Of a stretch of DNA of 64,000 nucleotides, positions 36,550 to 46,245 are shown piece after piece (position 1 is the first letter of the stretch; each line of letters starts with the position of its first letter). The notes beneath the pieces were generated by a model, which saw only the letters and a list, made by a program, of their open reading frames with translations, did not search any database and was not told the DNA's origin. A program made the position numbers and the translations under genes. Source of the stretch: Thermococcus cleftensis (GTDB taxonomy: Archaea; Methanobacteriota_B; Thermococci; Thermococcales; Thermococcaceae); NCBI RefSeq assembly GCF_000265525.1, contig NC_018015.1, positions 1,710,322-1,774,321 on the forward strand, read 5' to 3'.

Positions 36550-37545
36550 TCACTCCTTCTCGAAGACGTAGAAGTACCTCTCCAGGCTCTTGTGCACCCT
36601 CTGGTAGTATCTGCCGAGCGTTTTGAAGCCTATCCTCTCGGCCTCGGCCTTTCCGTCGAAGCTCGTTGGAAACGCTATCGCCAGCCTTCCGCCGTCCTCG
36701 AGCACTTCATAGATGCTCTCCAGCACCTTCTGGTAAAGCTCGTCCCTCTTCCTGCCCGCGAGGGTCGCCGACGTTCCGTAGGGCGGGTCGGTTGCTACTG
36801 CTTCAAACTTTTTATCGAACAGCTCCTCCAGCCTCGTTGCGTCGCCGAGCTTCAGGACGTAGTCCCTTATCCCGTAGTGCCGCAGGTTCATCTCCGCGCC
36901 TTCCACCATCTCCTGCCTTATATCGACCCCGTAGACCCTCAGGCCGAGCAGTCCGGCCTCCATCAGAATGCCGCCGGCGCCCATCATGGGGTCGAGGAGC
37001 TCCCTCCTCGCCTTCGTGAGGTTCACTAGCGCCCTGGAAACCCTCGGGTGGAGCGAGATCGGCCTGAAGAAGGGCCTGTGATGGGCCTTCCTCTTCTCGA
37101 AGTCCTTGGGGTCAAAAAACCTGAGCCTTATCCCCGTGTAGAGCCTCTCGCCGCAGTAGACCCTCACGAGCGTGTCGGGCCTTGAGAGGTTCACTTTAAA
37201 CCCCTGGGCGTGTATCACCGCGCCGAGCTTTCTGGGTAGGTCAAGAACGCTGTGCCGGCAGTTGGCCATGGTCTCGGTGTCCACCTTGAAGGTTCCTCTT
37301 ATTGGCCACTCGACCTCCCTGGCCTTATCTAGAAGCTCCTCCACCGAGTCGGCCTCCACCATAAGCATGCCGTATTCATGGGCTAGACCAAGGCGGTCAA
37401 GGTAGGAAAAAGCCCTCTCATCGGCGTTTATCTTGAGGAAAAGATAATCCTGACTAACTATCTCTCCGCCGGCCAGCTCCAGCATGGCCTTTACCTCGTC
37501 CCTTGCCATCTCGGGCAGATTTCCGAGTATCTCAAGGTAGAGCAT
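36550..37545 (-). CDS. trmG10: tRNA (guanine(10)-N2)-dimethyltransferase Trm-G10
   Basis: A 331-residue enzyme with an N-terminal THUMP-containing half (about 1-155) and a C-terminal Rossmann methyltransferase. Visible motifs are [19 protein letters not shown] (SAM site), [10 protein letters not shown] and the catalytic DPPYGTSAT. Archaeal Trm-G10 forms N2-methyl- and N2,N2-dimethylguanosine at tRNA position 10. No Shine-Dalgarno precedes ATG 37545, but CTTAAAAAC about 25 bases upstream suggests a leaderless transcript starting within the end of the HAD gene region. Confidence 0.92.
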   Translation of the reverse strand: MLYLEILGNLPEMARDEVKAMLELAGGEIVSQDYLFLKINADERAFSYLDRLGLAHEYGMLMVEADSVEELLDKAREVEWPIRGTFKVDTETMANCRHSVLDLPRKLGAVIHAQGFKVNLSRPDTLVRVYCGERLYTGIRLRFFDPKDFEKRKAHHRPFFRPISLHPRVSRALVNLTKARRELLDPMMGAGGILMEAGLLGLRVYGVDIRQEMVEGAEMNLRHYGIRDYVLKLGDATRLEELFDKKFEAVATDPPYGTSATLAGRKRDELYQKVLESIYEVLEDGGRLAIAFPTSFDGKAEAERIGFKTLGRYYQRVHKSLERYFYVFEKE

Positions 37546-37569
37546 GGTTGGAGCTTTTCGGTGGGGTTT

Positions 37570-38301
37570 TTAAGTTTGTTCCCCCTCCAGCAGTTCCTCC
37601 AGGAACTCGTTCACGTTCCTCACGTCCCGCCCCACCATGACGAAGCCGAACTCTCTTCCGTATCTCCTCCGGTAGTTCTCGACGAAAAGGCCGTCGTTGA
37701 TTGTATCCCCCACGTAAACTCCCCTTTCGCCCTTCACGAGCTCCCACAGTGCCCGGGGGTCCGGTTTGAGATAGCTCTCCCTTGTAACGACGTTCTCAAA
37801 GCTGAAGCCGATTACCCGCTCCGCCAGCTTCATCTCAAGGGCACTCCTTCCGGTGACGACCCCGAGTTTGAAGCGGGCCGACGCTTCCTCCAGGAGGTTT
37901 CTCCTCACAATCGGCCTCTCCCGTTTCCACAGCCCCGGGAAGTCAAAGAGCCTCCCCGGATACTCCCTCCCCAGGTAGAAGGTGTTGAAGACCCGCTCGA
38001 TGCTCCCGCCGAAGACCTGGAACCCGAATCTCTCCCGAACCCACTCTATCGTTCCCCCCTCCGGGAACTCCTCGATGAGCTCTTCAGCCCTTCCTGAAAG
38101 GGCGAAGAGTATCAGGGCCTCGCTGACCTTGAAATCGTCTCCGAAGGAGCCCTTCCTCCTGAGCTCCCGGACCCACTCGGGTTTTATCTCCCTCTCGACC
38201 CCGAACAGCCTGAGGAAGTACTCCGCCGTGAGCCTGGTCGCGACATCGTAGCTTTCCCCCACGTCTATCAGCACGCCGTCAACGTCGAAAACTACCCACA
38301 T
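37570..38301 (-). CDS. HAD-family phosphatase, probable histidinol-phosphate phosphatase
   Basis: A 243-residue HAD subfamily IA phosphatase with all four motifs: FDVDGVLID (nucleophile and acid/base Asp), VVTGRSALEMK, the lysine in SYLKPDP, and VYVGDTINDGLF. It starts at ATG 38301, overlapping hisC by about 10 bases, as the last gene of a his operon that otherwise lacks histidinol-phosphatase. I recall a monofunctional HAD/DDDD-type histidinol-phosphate phosphatase being described from Thermococcus onnurineus. The operon position makes the same role likely here, but substrate specificity cannot be proved from sequence. Confidence 0.8.
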   Translation of the reverse strand: MWVVFDVDGVLIDVGESYDVATRLTAEYFLRLFGVEREIKPEWVRELRRKGSFGDDFKVSEALILFALSGRAEELIEEFPEGGTIEWVRERFGFQVFGGSIERVFNTFYLGREYPGRLFDFPGLWKRERPIVRRNLLEEASARFKLGVVTGRSALEMKLAERVIGFSFENVVTRESYLKPDPRALWELVKGERGVYVGDTINDGLFVENYRRRYGREFGFVMVGRDVRNVNEFLEELLEGEQT

Positions 38302-39311
38302 TCCCTCACCTCCAGAAACTCCCTGAGGGCTTCGATCAGCTTCCGGTTCTCCCATTTCCTTCCGACGGTAACCCGTATGTGGCCGTCGAGCCTCCCCGCG
38401 AGCTTTCTGACGGCTATGCCCTTCCCCAGAAGGAACTCATAGGCGTTCAGCCTCATCAGGAGGAAGTTCGCGTCGCTTGGATACGTGAACTCCCGGAAGG
38501 CCCTCCTTATCCGCTCCCTCTCCCCGATTATCTTCGCCACGCGCCTCTCAACGAGGTCGTAGTGCCTGAGCACGACCTTCACCGCCGCCATGGTCATTAC
38601 CCCGACGCTGAAGGGCGACTTCACCCGATAGAGGGCATCAACGATTTCCCCGTTCGCCAGAAGATAGCCCGCCCTCACCCCGGCCAGGCTGAAGGCCTTG
38701 GAGAAGGTTCTAAGCACAATCAGGTTGGGGTACTCCTCGATGAGCCTCCAGAGGGTTTTTCCGGCGAACTCCGCGTAGGCCTCATCGAGAACCACCGCCG
38801 TCCCCGTGTCGAGGACTTTCACTATCTCCTCCTCCGGCTGGAGGTTGCCTGTGGGGTTGTTGGGCGAGGCTATGAAGACAGCGCTCGCATTTCCGGCCTT
38901 TTCCGCTATGGCGTCGCCGTCTATCGTGAAGTCCTCCCTCAGTGGGACCTCAAGGACGGGAATTCCGTTCAGCTTTGCGTAGAAGTAGTACATGCTGAAG
39001 GTCGGCGGTGTCGTGACTACATAGCCTCCCTCGAAGAGCCTGACGAGGTATCTTATCAGCTCGTCCCCCCCGTTTCCAACCGCAACGTTCTCCGGTGAGA
39101 GGCCGTAAAAGTCCGCTATGGCCTCCCTGGCAGGCATCGAGGTTATGTGCGGGTAGCGGTTGAAGGAAAGCTCCCTCAGCTCCTCAAAGATTTCCTCCTT
39201 CACCCAGTTGGGAAGGTCGTAGGGGCTCTCGTTCTTGTCGAGCCTTACGGGGTAGTCCCCCTCTTCAACGCGGTACGGCTCGAAGGACTTCACGAGTTCC
39301 CTAACCCTCAT
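38292..39311 (-). CDS. hisC: Histidinol-phosphate aminotransferase
   Basis: A 339-residue PLP-dependent class II aminotransferase. [12 protein letters not shown] near the N-terminus, [28 protein letters not shown] and the PLP lysine in [17 protein letters not shown] are visible. It converts imidazole acetol phosphate to histidinol phosphate. It overlaps hisIE upstream (4 bases) and the HAD phosphatase downstream. Confidence 0.94.
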   Translation of the reverse strand: MRVRELVKSFEPYRVEEGDYPVRLDKNESPYDLPNWVKEEIFEELRELSFNRYPHITSMPAREAIADFYGLSPENVAVGNGGDELIRYLVRLFEGGYVVTTPPTFSMYYFYAKLNGIPVLEVPLREDFTIDGDAIAEKAGNASAVFIASPNNPTGNLQPEEEIVKVLDTGTAVVLDEAYAEFAGKTLWRLIEEYPNLIVLRTFSKAFSLAGVRAGYLLANGEIVDALYRVKSPFSVGVMTMAAVKVVLRHYDLVERRVAKIIGERERIRRAFREFTYPSDANFLLMRLNAYEFLLGKGIAVRKLAGRLDGHIRVTVGRKWENRKLIEALREFLEVRECG

Positions 39312-39931
39312 CCCCTCCGCCTCCTCAGCTCGGCCATCACCTCACCGAGGGCAACGTCGTTGTAAACCAGCAAAACGAGCAGGTGGTAGAGCATGTCGGC
39401 CGTCTCGTAGATCAGCCGGTCCCTCGTTTCAGCAACGAGAACTTCAATAGCTTCCTCGCCGAACTTCTTGTATATCCTCTCCCGTCCTTCCTCGAACAGC
39501 CTTGAGGTGTAGGAGCCTTCGACGGGCTTTTCCTTCCGCGCCCTTATCAGCTCCTCAAGCTCCCGCAGGATTGTCAGGGAGTAGTCCACCGGGAGAACCC
39601 TCTCCGGCTCGCCGAGCTTACGGTAGAAGCAGGAGTAGTTTCCCGTGTGACATGCGGCACCTCTCTGCTCGACTATCAGGAGTAAAGCATCGCTGTCGCA
39701 GTCTACCCGGACTTCCTTCACCCTCTGGACGTTCCCGCTCACCTCGCCCTTCATGCGGATTCTTCCCTGCGAGCGGGAGTAGTAGTGGGCGTAGCCGGTC
39801 TCAAGGGTTTTCCTGAGGGCTTCCCTGTCCATGTACGCGAGCGTTAGGACTTCCCCCTTCGTGTCCTGAACCACAACGGGGACGATACCGTTGTTCTTCT
39901 CCCAGTCAACCTTCTCGATTAGCTCCTCCAT
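39308..39931 (-). CDS. hisIE: Bifunctional phosphoribosyl-AMP cyclohydrolase/phosphoribosyl-ATP pyrophosphatase
   Basis: A 207-residue fusion. The HisI domain (about 1-110) has the zinc and magnesium ligands [21 protein letters not shown]. The HisE domain (about 120-207) has [25 protein letters not shown] and [13 protein letters not shown]. The two domains catalyse steps 2 and 3 of histidine synthesis. It sits between hisF (9-base gap) and hisC (overlap). Confidence 0.94.
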   Translation of the reverse strand: MEELIEKVDWEKNNGIVPVVVQDTKGEVLTLAYMDREALRKTLETGYAHYYSRSQGRIRMKGEVSGNVQRVKEVRVDCDSDALLLIVEQRGAACHTGNYSCFYRKLGEPERVLPVDYSLTILRELEELIRARKEKPVEGSYTSRLFEEGRERIYKKFGEEAIEVLVAETRDRLIYETADMLYHLLVLLVYNDVALGEVMAELRRRRG

Positions 39932-39940
39932 GCTACCACC

Positions 39941-40699
39941 TCAGTAGTCCAGCCTCACGGGGACTCCCCTCTCAGCCAGGTACCCCTTCAGCTCGCCGAC
40001 GGTGTATTCCCCGTAGTGGAAGATTGAAGCCGCAAGAGCCGCTTCAGCCCCAGCCTTAAAGGCCTCGTAGAAGTGCTCCGGTTTTCCAGCTCCGCCAGAG
40101 GCTATGACCGGTATATCAACTGCCTCCGCGACGGCCCTCGTCAGGGGTATGTCGAAGCCCCCCTTCGTTCCGTCGGTGTCCATGCTCGTGAGCAGTATCT
40201 CGCCCGCGCCCAGCCCCTCAACCCTTCTCGCCCACTCGACCGCATCAATTTCCCTCGGCTTCCTTCCGCCGTGGGTGTAGACCTCCCAGAAGGAGCCGTT
40301 CCACCTGGCGTCGATTGCCACCACGAGGTTGGCGGTGCCGACTATCTCGGCAATCTCCCTCACCAGTTCCGGCCTTTCAACCGCCGCCGTGTTGATGAAG
40401 ACCTTATCCGCCCCCCGCTTGATTATCTCCCTCGCCTCCTCAACAGCCCTTATGCCGCCGCCGACCGTGAAGGGGACGTATATCTCCCCGGCTATCCTCT
40501 CGACCAGCCCGAGCAGGATTTTTCTCCTTTCGTACGACGCCGTTATATCGAGGAAGACTATCTCGTCTATTCCCTCCGCCTCGTAGCGTTTCGCCAGCTC
40601 GACCGGGTCGCCGGCGTCGCGTATGTTCCTGAACTTTATCCCCTTGACGACCCTTCCGTCCTTTATGTCCAGGGCCGCTATTATTCGCTTGGCGAGCAT
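39941..40699 (-). CDS. hisF: Imidazole glycerol phosphate synthase, cyclase subunit
   Basis: A 252-residue (beta-alpha)8 barrel. [12 protein letters not shown] carries the first catalytic Asp (AALD) and phosphate-site residues, [20 protein letters not shown]-like [12 protein letters not shown], the second catalytic Asp in [14 protein letters not shown] and [10 protein letters not shown] are all intact. It makes IGP and AICAR using ammonia from HisH. Its start overlaps hisA by 19 bases. Confidence 0.95.
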   Translation of the reverse strand: MLAKRIIAALDIKDGRVVKGIKFRNIRDAGDPVELAKRYEAEGIDEIVFLDITASYERRKILLGLVERIAGEIYVPFTVGGGIRAVEEAREIIKRGADKVFINTAAVERPELVREIAEIVGTANLVVAIDARWNGSFWEVYTHGGRKPREIDAVEWARRVEGLGAGEILLTSMDTDGTKGGFDIPLTRAVAEAVDIPVIASGGAGKPEHFYEAFKAGAEAALAASIFHYGEYTVGELKGYLAERGVPVRLDY

Positions 40700-41379
40700 T
40701 TTGCCACCTCCAGAAGCTCCTCAAGAGTAACAAGGCCCTCATAGAGAGCCTTTCCGACCACGACCCCCGAAAAGCCGATTTTCGCAAGCTTTCTCACGTC
40801 TTCGGCGCTCGAAACTCCCCCGGCGTAGATGAACTCCCCGCTTTGCCAGAACCTCTCGATTTCCTCTATTCCCGTCAGTGTGCCGTCCCTCTCAACGGAG
40901 GTGTAAATAAAGCGGTTCACGTAGGGTTTCAGCATTTCATAGGCTTCTCTAACCGGCATTCCACTCTCAAGCCAGCCCCTCACGGCTATCCTCCCGTTCC
41001 GCGAGTCGAGGCTGACCGTTATGCCCTCAAACTCCTCGGTTATCCTCTCAAGGAAACGCAAGTCGAGGGCCTTCGTTCCGAGTATGGCGTTCTCCACGCC
41101 GACTTCGTAGGCCTTGGCGATGGCTTCATAGCTCCTGAGGCCCCCACCGAGCTGAACCCTCAGCCCGATCTCCTCGATTATCTCCCTGACAACGTCAAGG
41201 TTCCGGGGAAAGCCTTCAAAGGCCCCGTCCAGGTCGACTATGTGGATTTTGTCCACGAGCTCGGCGAACCGCTCCGCTATCTCAACCGGCTCGCCGTAGA
41301 CCCTGACTTTCTCTCTCCTCCCTTTGTAGAGCCTCACCGCTTTTCCACCCATCAGGTCTATCGCGGGATAAACCTCCAT
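40681..41379 (-). CDS. hisA: ProFAR isomerase
   Basis: A 232-residue barrel related to HisF. The catalytic Asp is in [15 protein letters not shown], the HisA pattern [11 protein letters not shown] follows, and the second Asp region reads [23 protein letters not shown] and VVGKALYEG form the phosphate site. It isomerises ProFAR to PRFAR. Start 41379 is 2 bases after hisH ends. Confidence 0.95.
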   Translation of the reverse strand: MEVYPAIDLMGGKAVRLYKGRREKVRVYGEPVEIAERFAELVDKIHIVDLDGAFEGFPRNLDVVREIIEEIGLRVQLGGGLRSYEAIAKAYEVGVENAILGTKALDLRFLERITEEFEGITVSLDSRNGRIAVRGWLESGMPVREAYEMLKPYVNRFIYTSVERDGTLTGIEEIERFWQSGEFIYAGGVSSAEDVRKLAKIGFSGVVVGKALYEGLVTLEELLEVAKCSPSE

Positions 41380-41380
41380 T

Positions 41381-41974
41381 CTAAAGCCCCCTGAAGTTCC
41401 TCATCACGGTAAGCCCGTTTCTCCCGCTCTTCTCCGGGTGAAACTGGACGGCGTAAACGCTGTCCCTGCACACCGCCGAGGTGAAGACGACTCTCTGCCC
41501 CTTTGACTCGTAGTCGGTGATGCCCGCAACGATGTCCTCCTCCGGGACCGCGTGGTAGGAGTGGACGAAGTAGAAGTACGCTCCATCTTTAATTCCCTCA
41601 AAGAGGGGGCACTCCTTTCTGAGCCAGAGCTGGTTCCAGCCGATGTGCGGCGTTCTGACGCCCCGAAACCTCACCACGTTCCCTCTGAAGACCCCCAGAC
41701 CGGGCTTCCCCGGGCTTTCCTCGCTCCCCTCGAAGAGCAGCTGAAGGCCGAGGCATATCCCCAGGAAGGGCTTCCCGTCGTTTATGGCGTCGAGTATGAG
41801 GCCCCTGAGGGGTTCAAGCCTGTCCATCACGGCCCCGAAGTTTCCAACGCCGGGCAGGACTATCTTCTCAGCCCTCTCTATCTCGTAGGGGTCGCCGGTT
41901 ATCTTCCCGCCGAGGGCCTTCCTCACGTTGGCGAGGTTCCCTATGCCGAGGTCAACTATCGCTATCACCCTCAC
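41381..41974 (-). CDS. hisH: Imidazole glycerol phosphate synthase, glutaminase subunit
   Basis: A 197-residue class I glutamine amidotransferase. The nucleophile is in FLGICLGLQLLFEGSEE (Cys near 78) and the His-Glu pair is in VQFHPEKSGRNG, so the triad is intact. VDLGIGNLANVRKAL and LPGVGNFGAVMDRL are typical HisH blocks. It supplies ammonia to HisF. The start overlaps the hisB stop by 4 bases. Confidence 0.95.
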   Translation of the reverse strand: MRVIAIVDLGIGNLANVRKALGGKITGDPYEIERAEKIVLPGVGNFGAVMDRLEPLRGLILDAINDGKPFLGICLGLQLLFEGSEESPGKPGLGVFRGNVVRFRGVRTPHIGWNQLWLRKECPLFEGIKDGAYFYFVHSYHAVPEEDIVAGITDYESKGQRVVFTSAVCRDSVYAVQFHPEKSGRNGLTVMRNFRGL

Positions 41975-42507
41975 ACCTCCAGCAGGCCCTTCGTGCTCTC
42001 AAGCTTCCCGCTCTCCCGGACTGCCTTCCCGAGGGCGACGCCGAGTCCCTTGAATGCCGCCTCGATGACGTGGTGGGCATTGACCCCGCTCAGCGTTTTC
42101 ACGTGGACCGTTGCCTTCAGCGACCGCGCCAGCCCCCACAGGAACTCCCTCACAAGGGCTTTCTCAAACCCCTCCTCTTCCTCCTCGAAGGACAGTTCAA
42201 GGCTTACGTAGGGCCTCCCCGAGATGTCCACCGCCACCACCACGAGCGCGTCGTCCATCGGCATCACCGCGCTCCCGAGGCGGGCGAACTTCCCCGGGAG
42301 CTTTGAGCGAAGCTCCTCTCCGAGGGTTATCCCGACGTCCTCCCACAGGTGGTGCCTGAGGTCGTAGGTGGCCTCTACTTTCGCCTCCCGCCCCATGTAG
42401 AAGAAGAGGGCGGTGAGGAGGTGGTCGAGCACCCTGTCGCCCGTCCCGATGCCCCCTTCCGAATCAAGCTCGACCGTTACGTCTGTCTCCCTCGTTGTTC
42501 TTCTCAT
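41971..42507 (-). CDS. hisB: Imidazoleglycerol-phosphate dehydratase
   Basis: A 178-residue monofunctional dehydratase without a phosphatase fusion. It has [24 protein letters not shown] (DHLL, usually DHML or DHLL in the family), [13 protein letters not shown] with the manganese-binding histidines, and [14 protein letters not shown]. It converts IGP to imidazole acetol phosphate. Short overlaps with hisD and hisH indicate translational coupling. Confidence 0.94.
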   Translation of the reverse strand: MRRTTRETDVTVELDSEGGIGTGDRVLDHLLTALFFYMGREAKVEATYDLRHHLWEDVGITLGEELRSKLPGKFARLGSAVMPMDDALVVVAVDISGRPYVSLELSFEEEEEGFEKALVREFLWGLARSLKATVHVKTLSGVNAHHVIEAAFKGLGVALGKAVRESGKLESTKGLLEV

Positions 42508-43637
42508 CTCCTCACCTCCATGCTCCTCCTGTGGAAGGCCATTCCCTCTATCTCGGCCAAGCGAAGACCCAGCTCCCTCTCCGCGAGGAACTCCTCTCTG
42601 CTCACCCCTGCAAGGCTTATAGGCTTGAGGAAGTCCCTCACAGTTAAGACACCGCTGAACTTCGCCGCCCCTCCGGTTGGCAGGACGTGGTTGACGCCGA
42701 GGAAGTAATCAGCCGCCGGAACCGGCGTGTAGGGGCCCAGGTAAATCGCCCCGGCGTTCTCGATGAGGTCAACGAGCTCCATCGGTCTCTCCGTGATTAT
42801 CTCAAGGTGCTCCGGCGCTATCTCGTTGGCCCTCCTAACGCACTCCTCTAAGTTTTCGCAGAGGACAACCTCTATCCCCTCGCGGGAGCAGAACTCCGCG
42901 AGTTCCCCTGAGGTCGTGAGGAGCCAGGCCCTGCTGTCCTTCCCGTGCTCCAGCTGGCTGAGAAGGTCGGCCAGAACGTACTCTTTCTCTGCCGTTTCGT
43001 CCGCTATCACCGCTATCTCCGACGGCCCGGCGAGGCTGTCTATGCCAACGACCCCGAAAACCTGCCTCTTGGCCTCGTTGACGAACCTGTTTCCGGGGCC
43101 GAATATTTTGTCCACCTTCTTCATGCCAATTCCATAGGCCATCGCACCTATCGCCTGGATTCCACCGAGCTTGTAGACCTCGGTGATGCCGAGCAGTTTT
43201 GCAACGTAGAGGACGTAGGGGTTCACCTTTCCGTCCTTTGGCGGGATTGTGACCGCTATCTCCTTAACGCCCGCGATTTTTGCTGGGACTGCCACCATCA
43301 TCAGCGTCGAGGGTAGCGGTTTTCCGCCGGGCACGTAGATTCCTATCCTCCTTACCGGACGGTAGATTATCCCGTAGAGGGAGCCGTTTTTGATGAAGAG
43401 CCGTTCCCTTTCCATCTGCCTCTCGTGGTACTCCCACAGGCGTTTAACGGTGCGGAGGATTATCTCCCTGTCCCTCCTGGGAATGCTTCGCGCGGCCTCC
43501 TCGAACTCATCCTCGGTCACACGGAACGGGCCGGCGTAGCCGTCGAACCTGATGGAGTACTCCTTTACGGCATCATTACCTCTCTCCCGAATATCCCGCA
43601 GTATTCCGGCGACGTATCTCTCAAGCTCAAAATCCAT
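42504..43637 (-). CDS. hisD: Histidinol dehydrogenase
   Basis: A 377-residue enzyme for the last two oxidations. Visible motifs are [14 protein letters not shown], the zinc and catalytic region [24 protein letters not shown] and EIAPEHLEI with conserved Glu-His, and [14 protein letters not shown]. It is somewhat shorter than bacterial HisD (about 430), as usual in Thermococcales. ATG 43637 follows GGAGGTGAT; a TTG two codons earlier is less likely. It overlaps the end of hisG by 11 bases. Confidence 0.93.
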   Translation of the reverse strand: MDFELERYVAGILRDIRERGNDAVKEYSIRFDGYAGPFRVTEDEFEEAARSIPRRDREIILRTVKRLWEYHERQMERERLFIKNGSLYGIIYRPVRRIGIYVPGGKPLPSTLMMVAVPAKIAGVKEIAVTIPPKDGKVNPYVLYVAKLLGITEVYKLGGIQAIGAMAYGIGMKKVDKIFGPGNRFVNEAKRQVFGVVGIDSLAGPSEIAVIADETAEKEYVLADLLSQLEHGKDSRAWLLTTSGELAEFCSREGIEVVLCENLEECVRRANEIAPEHLEIITERPMELVDLIENAGAIYLGPYTPVPAADYFLGVNHVLPTGGAAKFSGVLTVRDFLKPISLAGVSREEFLAERELGLRLAEIEGMAFHRRSMEVRR

Positions 43638-44268
43638 CTCCAATCACCTCCTTAACCTTCCACACGAGTTCGTTTATCTCCTCGAACTTCGTTTTCTGGG
43701 CTATTCTGTTGACGAGTAGCAGGGCGGAGACGTCCATTATCTTCTCAACCTCGACCAGACCGTTTGCCCTCAGCGTGTTTCCGGTCTCGACTATGTCCAC
43801 GATGGCGTCGGCTATCCCTATCTTCGGGGCCAGCTCGATGCTCCCGTGGAGCTTCAGGATTTCCACCTCGACGTCGAGCATCTCAAAGAACCGCCTCGTT
43901 ATCCCTGGATACTTGGTGGCTATCCGGTAGCCGTCCATATCCTCGGGCTTGACGGTGCTCTCAGCCGGCATGGCCAGGCTCAACCTGCACTTTCCGAAGG
44001 GCAGTTCAAGGGGTATGAGGACGTCGCTTCCGCGCTCCTCCACCACATCGCTCCCGGAGATGCCGACGTCGATTCCGTACTCCACGTAAACGGGAACGTC
44101 AAAGGCCCTTGCAAGGAGAACCTCATAGCTGCCGATTCTTTCGATGAGCCTCCTCTCTGCTGGGGGCCTCAGCTCGATTCCAGCCCTCTGGAGGATTTCG
44201 AGAGAGCCGGGAAGAAGCCGCCCCTTGGGGAGGACGAACCTTATTGGGGAGCCGTTGGAACGCTTCAT
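43627..44268 (-). CDS. hisG: ATP phosphoribosyltransferase, short form catalytic subunit
   Basis: A 213-residue HisG of the short, HisZ-dependent type. [42 protein letters not shown] and the PRPP-binding [22 protein letters not shown]-like block ([15 protein letters not shown]) are present. The C-terminal regulatory domain of long HisG is absent. It starts the pathway from ATP and PRPP; the adjacent hisZ supplies the partner subunit. Confidence 0.94.
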   Translation of the reverse strand: MKRSNGSPIRFVLPKGRLLPGSLEILQRAGIELRPPAERRLIERIGSYEVLLARAFDVPVYVEYGIDVGISGSDVVEERGSDVLIPLELPFGKCRLSLAMPAESTVKPEDMDGYRIATKYPGITRRFFEMLDVEVEILKLHGSIELAPKIGIADAIVDIVETGNTLRANGLVEVEKIMDVSALLLVNRIAQKTKFEEINELVWKVKEVIGDGF

Positions 44269-45159
44269 TCACTCCACCTCCACCGGGATGCCCATTCTCA
44301 CGAGCCTTTTTGCCCCGGCAAAGACTTCCCTGAGTTCCCCTCTCAGCTTTTTCCGGTTCCTGTCCCCCCTCTTTCTGAAAAGCCTTGAAAGTGCCCCCAT
44401 ATCAAAGGCAAAGCCAAAAGCCGGCTTTCCCTTGAAGGTGTACTCCCCGCCTCCTCCGAGGGGTTTCCCAAGTTCCGGAGAGTACACCTCGAAGAGTATG
44501 TCGCGGTAGTAGGGGAGAGGCCTGACTGTGCCGAAGTCTATGAACAGCCTTTCGTCATCAACCGCCTCGACTATTCTGTCGAGTTTTCTATAGCCGCTCT
44601 CCTTTCCCCAGAAGTTGAAGAGCCTCCAGAGCTCTTCCTTCTTTTCCACGCTTATCGGGAGGCGCTCTATTATCTCAAAGTTCCTCCTCACGAGCGCCCT
44701 GTAGATTTCCTTCCGGAACTCCTTCACGTCTTCGGTGGCCTTTTCCCAGACCTTCAGACTTCCGATGTCTATGTAGAACTCCTCTATCCCCAGGGCTTCG
44801 AGGGAGGTTATGACCGTGAGGAGGACTTCCGTAGCCATCTTCGTAACGTCCCCGCCGATGTACTCCACTCCAGCCTGCCACTGTCCCCTAATCCCTCCGT
44901 CAAGAACCTCGCTGATGTAGTAGAGCTTGAGCTTCTCGGGCGGCTCCTTGATGTTCTCCAGTATCTGCGAGGTTATGTCGGGTTTTATGACGTAGAACCC
45001 GTTGTTGTAGGCGAACTTTGTCCCCTTCCTCAGGTTCTCGCTGTACTCCTCAATAGCCGGCAGGAAAACCTCGCGGTAGCCCCACAGCTCAAAGGTTCGT
45101 CTCAGATACCTGCTAATCTCCGACAGTTTCTCTGACTCGGCCAGCAAGCCCTTTCTCAC
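44269..45159 (-). CDS. hisZ: ATP phosphoribosyltransferase regulatory subunit
   Basis: A 296-residue HisRS-like protein without tRNA-binding domain. The N-terminal class II synthetase-like motif (LRRTFELWGYREVFLPAIEEY) and VIKPDITSQILEN resemble HisRS motifs; the ending GGGEYTFKGKPAFGFAFDMGA is the histidine-site region. With short HisG it forms the hetero-octamer that gives feedback control by histidine. It is the first gene of the operon, and its ATG 45159 follows GGGAGGGG. Confidence 0.92.
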   Translation of the reverse strand: MRKGLLAESEKLSEISRYLRRTFELWGYREVFLPAIEEYSENLRKGTKFAYNNGFYVIKPDITSQILENIKEPPEKLKLYYISEVLDGGIRGQWQAGVEYIGGDVTKMATEVLLTVITSLEALGIEEFYIDIGSLKVWEKATEDVKEFRKEIYRALVRRNFEIIERLPISVEKKEELWRLFNFWGKESGYRKLDRIVEAVDDERLFIDFGTVRPLPYYRDILFEVYSPELGKPLGGGGEYTFKGKPAFGFAFDMGALSRLFRKRGDRNRKKLRGELREVFAGAKRLVRMGIPVEVE

Positions 45160-45234
45160 ACTAACCCCTCCCGAGTTTTGTTCACAAAATCAGCAGTTTC
45201 AGAACTATCCGGGCCTAACGAAGTTCCAGAAGAG

Positions 45235-45348
45235 TCAATGATGGCGGTAGCTCACCGGAAGGGCCGGTACGCTGAGGCACCTCATATTTGGCTCCTTGAA
45301 ATACGTTCTAACCGTCGCCTTTTTCCGGGACATCTTCTTTCCCCCCAT
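45235..45348 (-). other. Short ORF and hairpin in the his operon leader
   Basis: Between the predicted his promoter and hisZ lies a 37-codon frame starting MGGKKMSRKKATVRTYF and ending PALPVSYRHH, followed by a stop 75 bases before hisZ. The start ATG falls almost exactly at the expected transcription start. A hairpin (ACCGG, 5-base loop, CCGGT at 45254-45268) overlaps its last codons and can be extended by a second 4-bp stem. Two terminal histidines recall leader peptides of bacterial his operons. Whether it is translated or regulatory is unknown; it may be chance. Confidence 0.3.
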
Positions 45349-45372
45349 TGGTGCCCCCGTAGGTTGAAGGGG

Positions 45373-45383
45373 TTTAAAATACT
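45373..45383 (-). promoter_or_regulatory. TATA box of the his operon
   Basis: Minus-strand AGTATTTTAAA is the only strong TATA-like element in the 380-base gap before hisZ. It would place the transcription start near 45350, leaving a leader of about 190 bases, long for this organism. Confidence 0.5.
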
Positions 45384-45540
45384 ATCCCTAGATTTGCTGT
45401 CATTCAATCAACTTCTCATGAAATATTTGTCGTTATGTCGACGACAGGAGATGGTGTCCATTTTTGCCCATTGAAACATTCGGCTTGTGTAACCAGAGCA
45501 TTAATAGTCTCTTTGGATTATAATGTAGTGGTGATTCTTG

Positions 45541-46053
45541 ATGGAGATAACTGACAGGGAAGTTTTTGAGATTGCAATGAGGGCCAAGGAGGCCTACGAG
45601 AAGCTCGCTTCTGTCGTCAAGAGCGACATCATTCGGGACGAACTGCTGTTTCTGGCGAGGGAGGAGGACAGGCACCGCGAGATAATAGAGAAGATGGCCG
45701 AGAAGTTCATCGGCGGCAGGACCGAGCCGAAGAAGATTGAGATAGATGTGATGGGTGAGTTCAAAGTCATCGCCGAGAAGATGGGCGAGGTCATAAAGAA
45801 GCCAGACCTAAACATCGACGAGATTTACGAGGTAGCCATGAAGGCGGAACTGGTCAGCGAGAAGCTCTACCACGAGTTGGCCGGCTACGCCGCCACCGAG
45901 AACACGCGCCTCGTCCTTGAGATGCTCGCGGACATGGAGCGCAACCACTACAACCTTCTGAGGAAGCAGTACGAGTACATAACCCGCTACCCCGACATCT
46001 ACCGCGAGGAGTTCTACGACCAGCTGATGAAGGATATAAACTTCAACTTCTGA
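45541..46053 (+). CDS. Ferritin-like/rubrerythrin-related protein
   Basis: A 170-residue four-helix protein with the two ExxH-type diiron motifs of the rubrerythrin superfamily: LAREEDRHREII near residue 38 and LEMLADMERNHYNLL near 130, plus Glu-bearing helices AKEAYEKLAS and AELVSEKLYHEL. There is no rubredoxin domain. It may bind iron and reduce peroxide, or store iron. ATG 45541 follows GGTGAT. TTATAATG at about 45518-45525 may be its TATA. It is divergent from the his operon. Confidence 0.8.
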   Translation: MEITDREVFEIAMRAKEAYEKLASVVKSDIIRDELLFLAREEDRHREIIEKMAEKFIGGRTEPKKIEIDVMGEFKVIAEKMGEVIKKPDLNIDEIYEVAMKAELVSEKLYHELAGYAATENTRLVLEMLADMERNHYNLLRKQYEYITRYPDIYREEFYDQLMKDINFNF

Positions 46054-46245
46054 CCTTTTTATTACTCTCTCCCATTTTGGAGCCCTTCGCGCTCTTAGAT
46101 GTCTTGCATTGTTTTACAGGGTTGTTTGCGAGAAACTTTCGAACACCGAAAGATTAATAAGCGACATTAATGTAACATTGAGTGCAGAACCCCGTTGGGG
46201 GGGGCGATGTATCCAGAACGGTTTTCATGCCCTGGGGGAGATACC

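Noticed and set aside
36264-36626. Plus-strand frame of 120 codons behind leader 3
   Set aside because: No ribosome-binding site, many rare codons, and its end is antisense to the Trm-G10 gene.
45236-45280. Box C/D sRNA (ATGATGG then CTGA)
   Set aside because: The C box has a mismatch, and no internal D'/C' boxes or normal spacing are seen.
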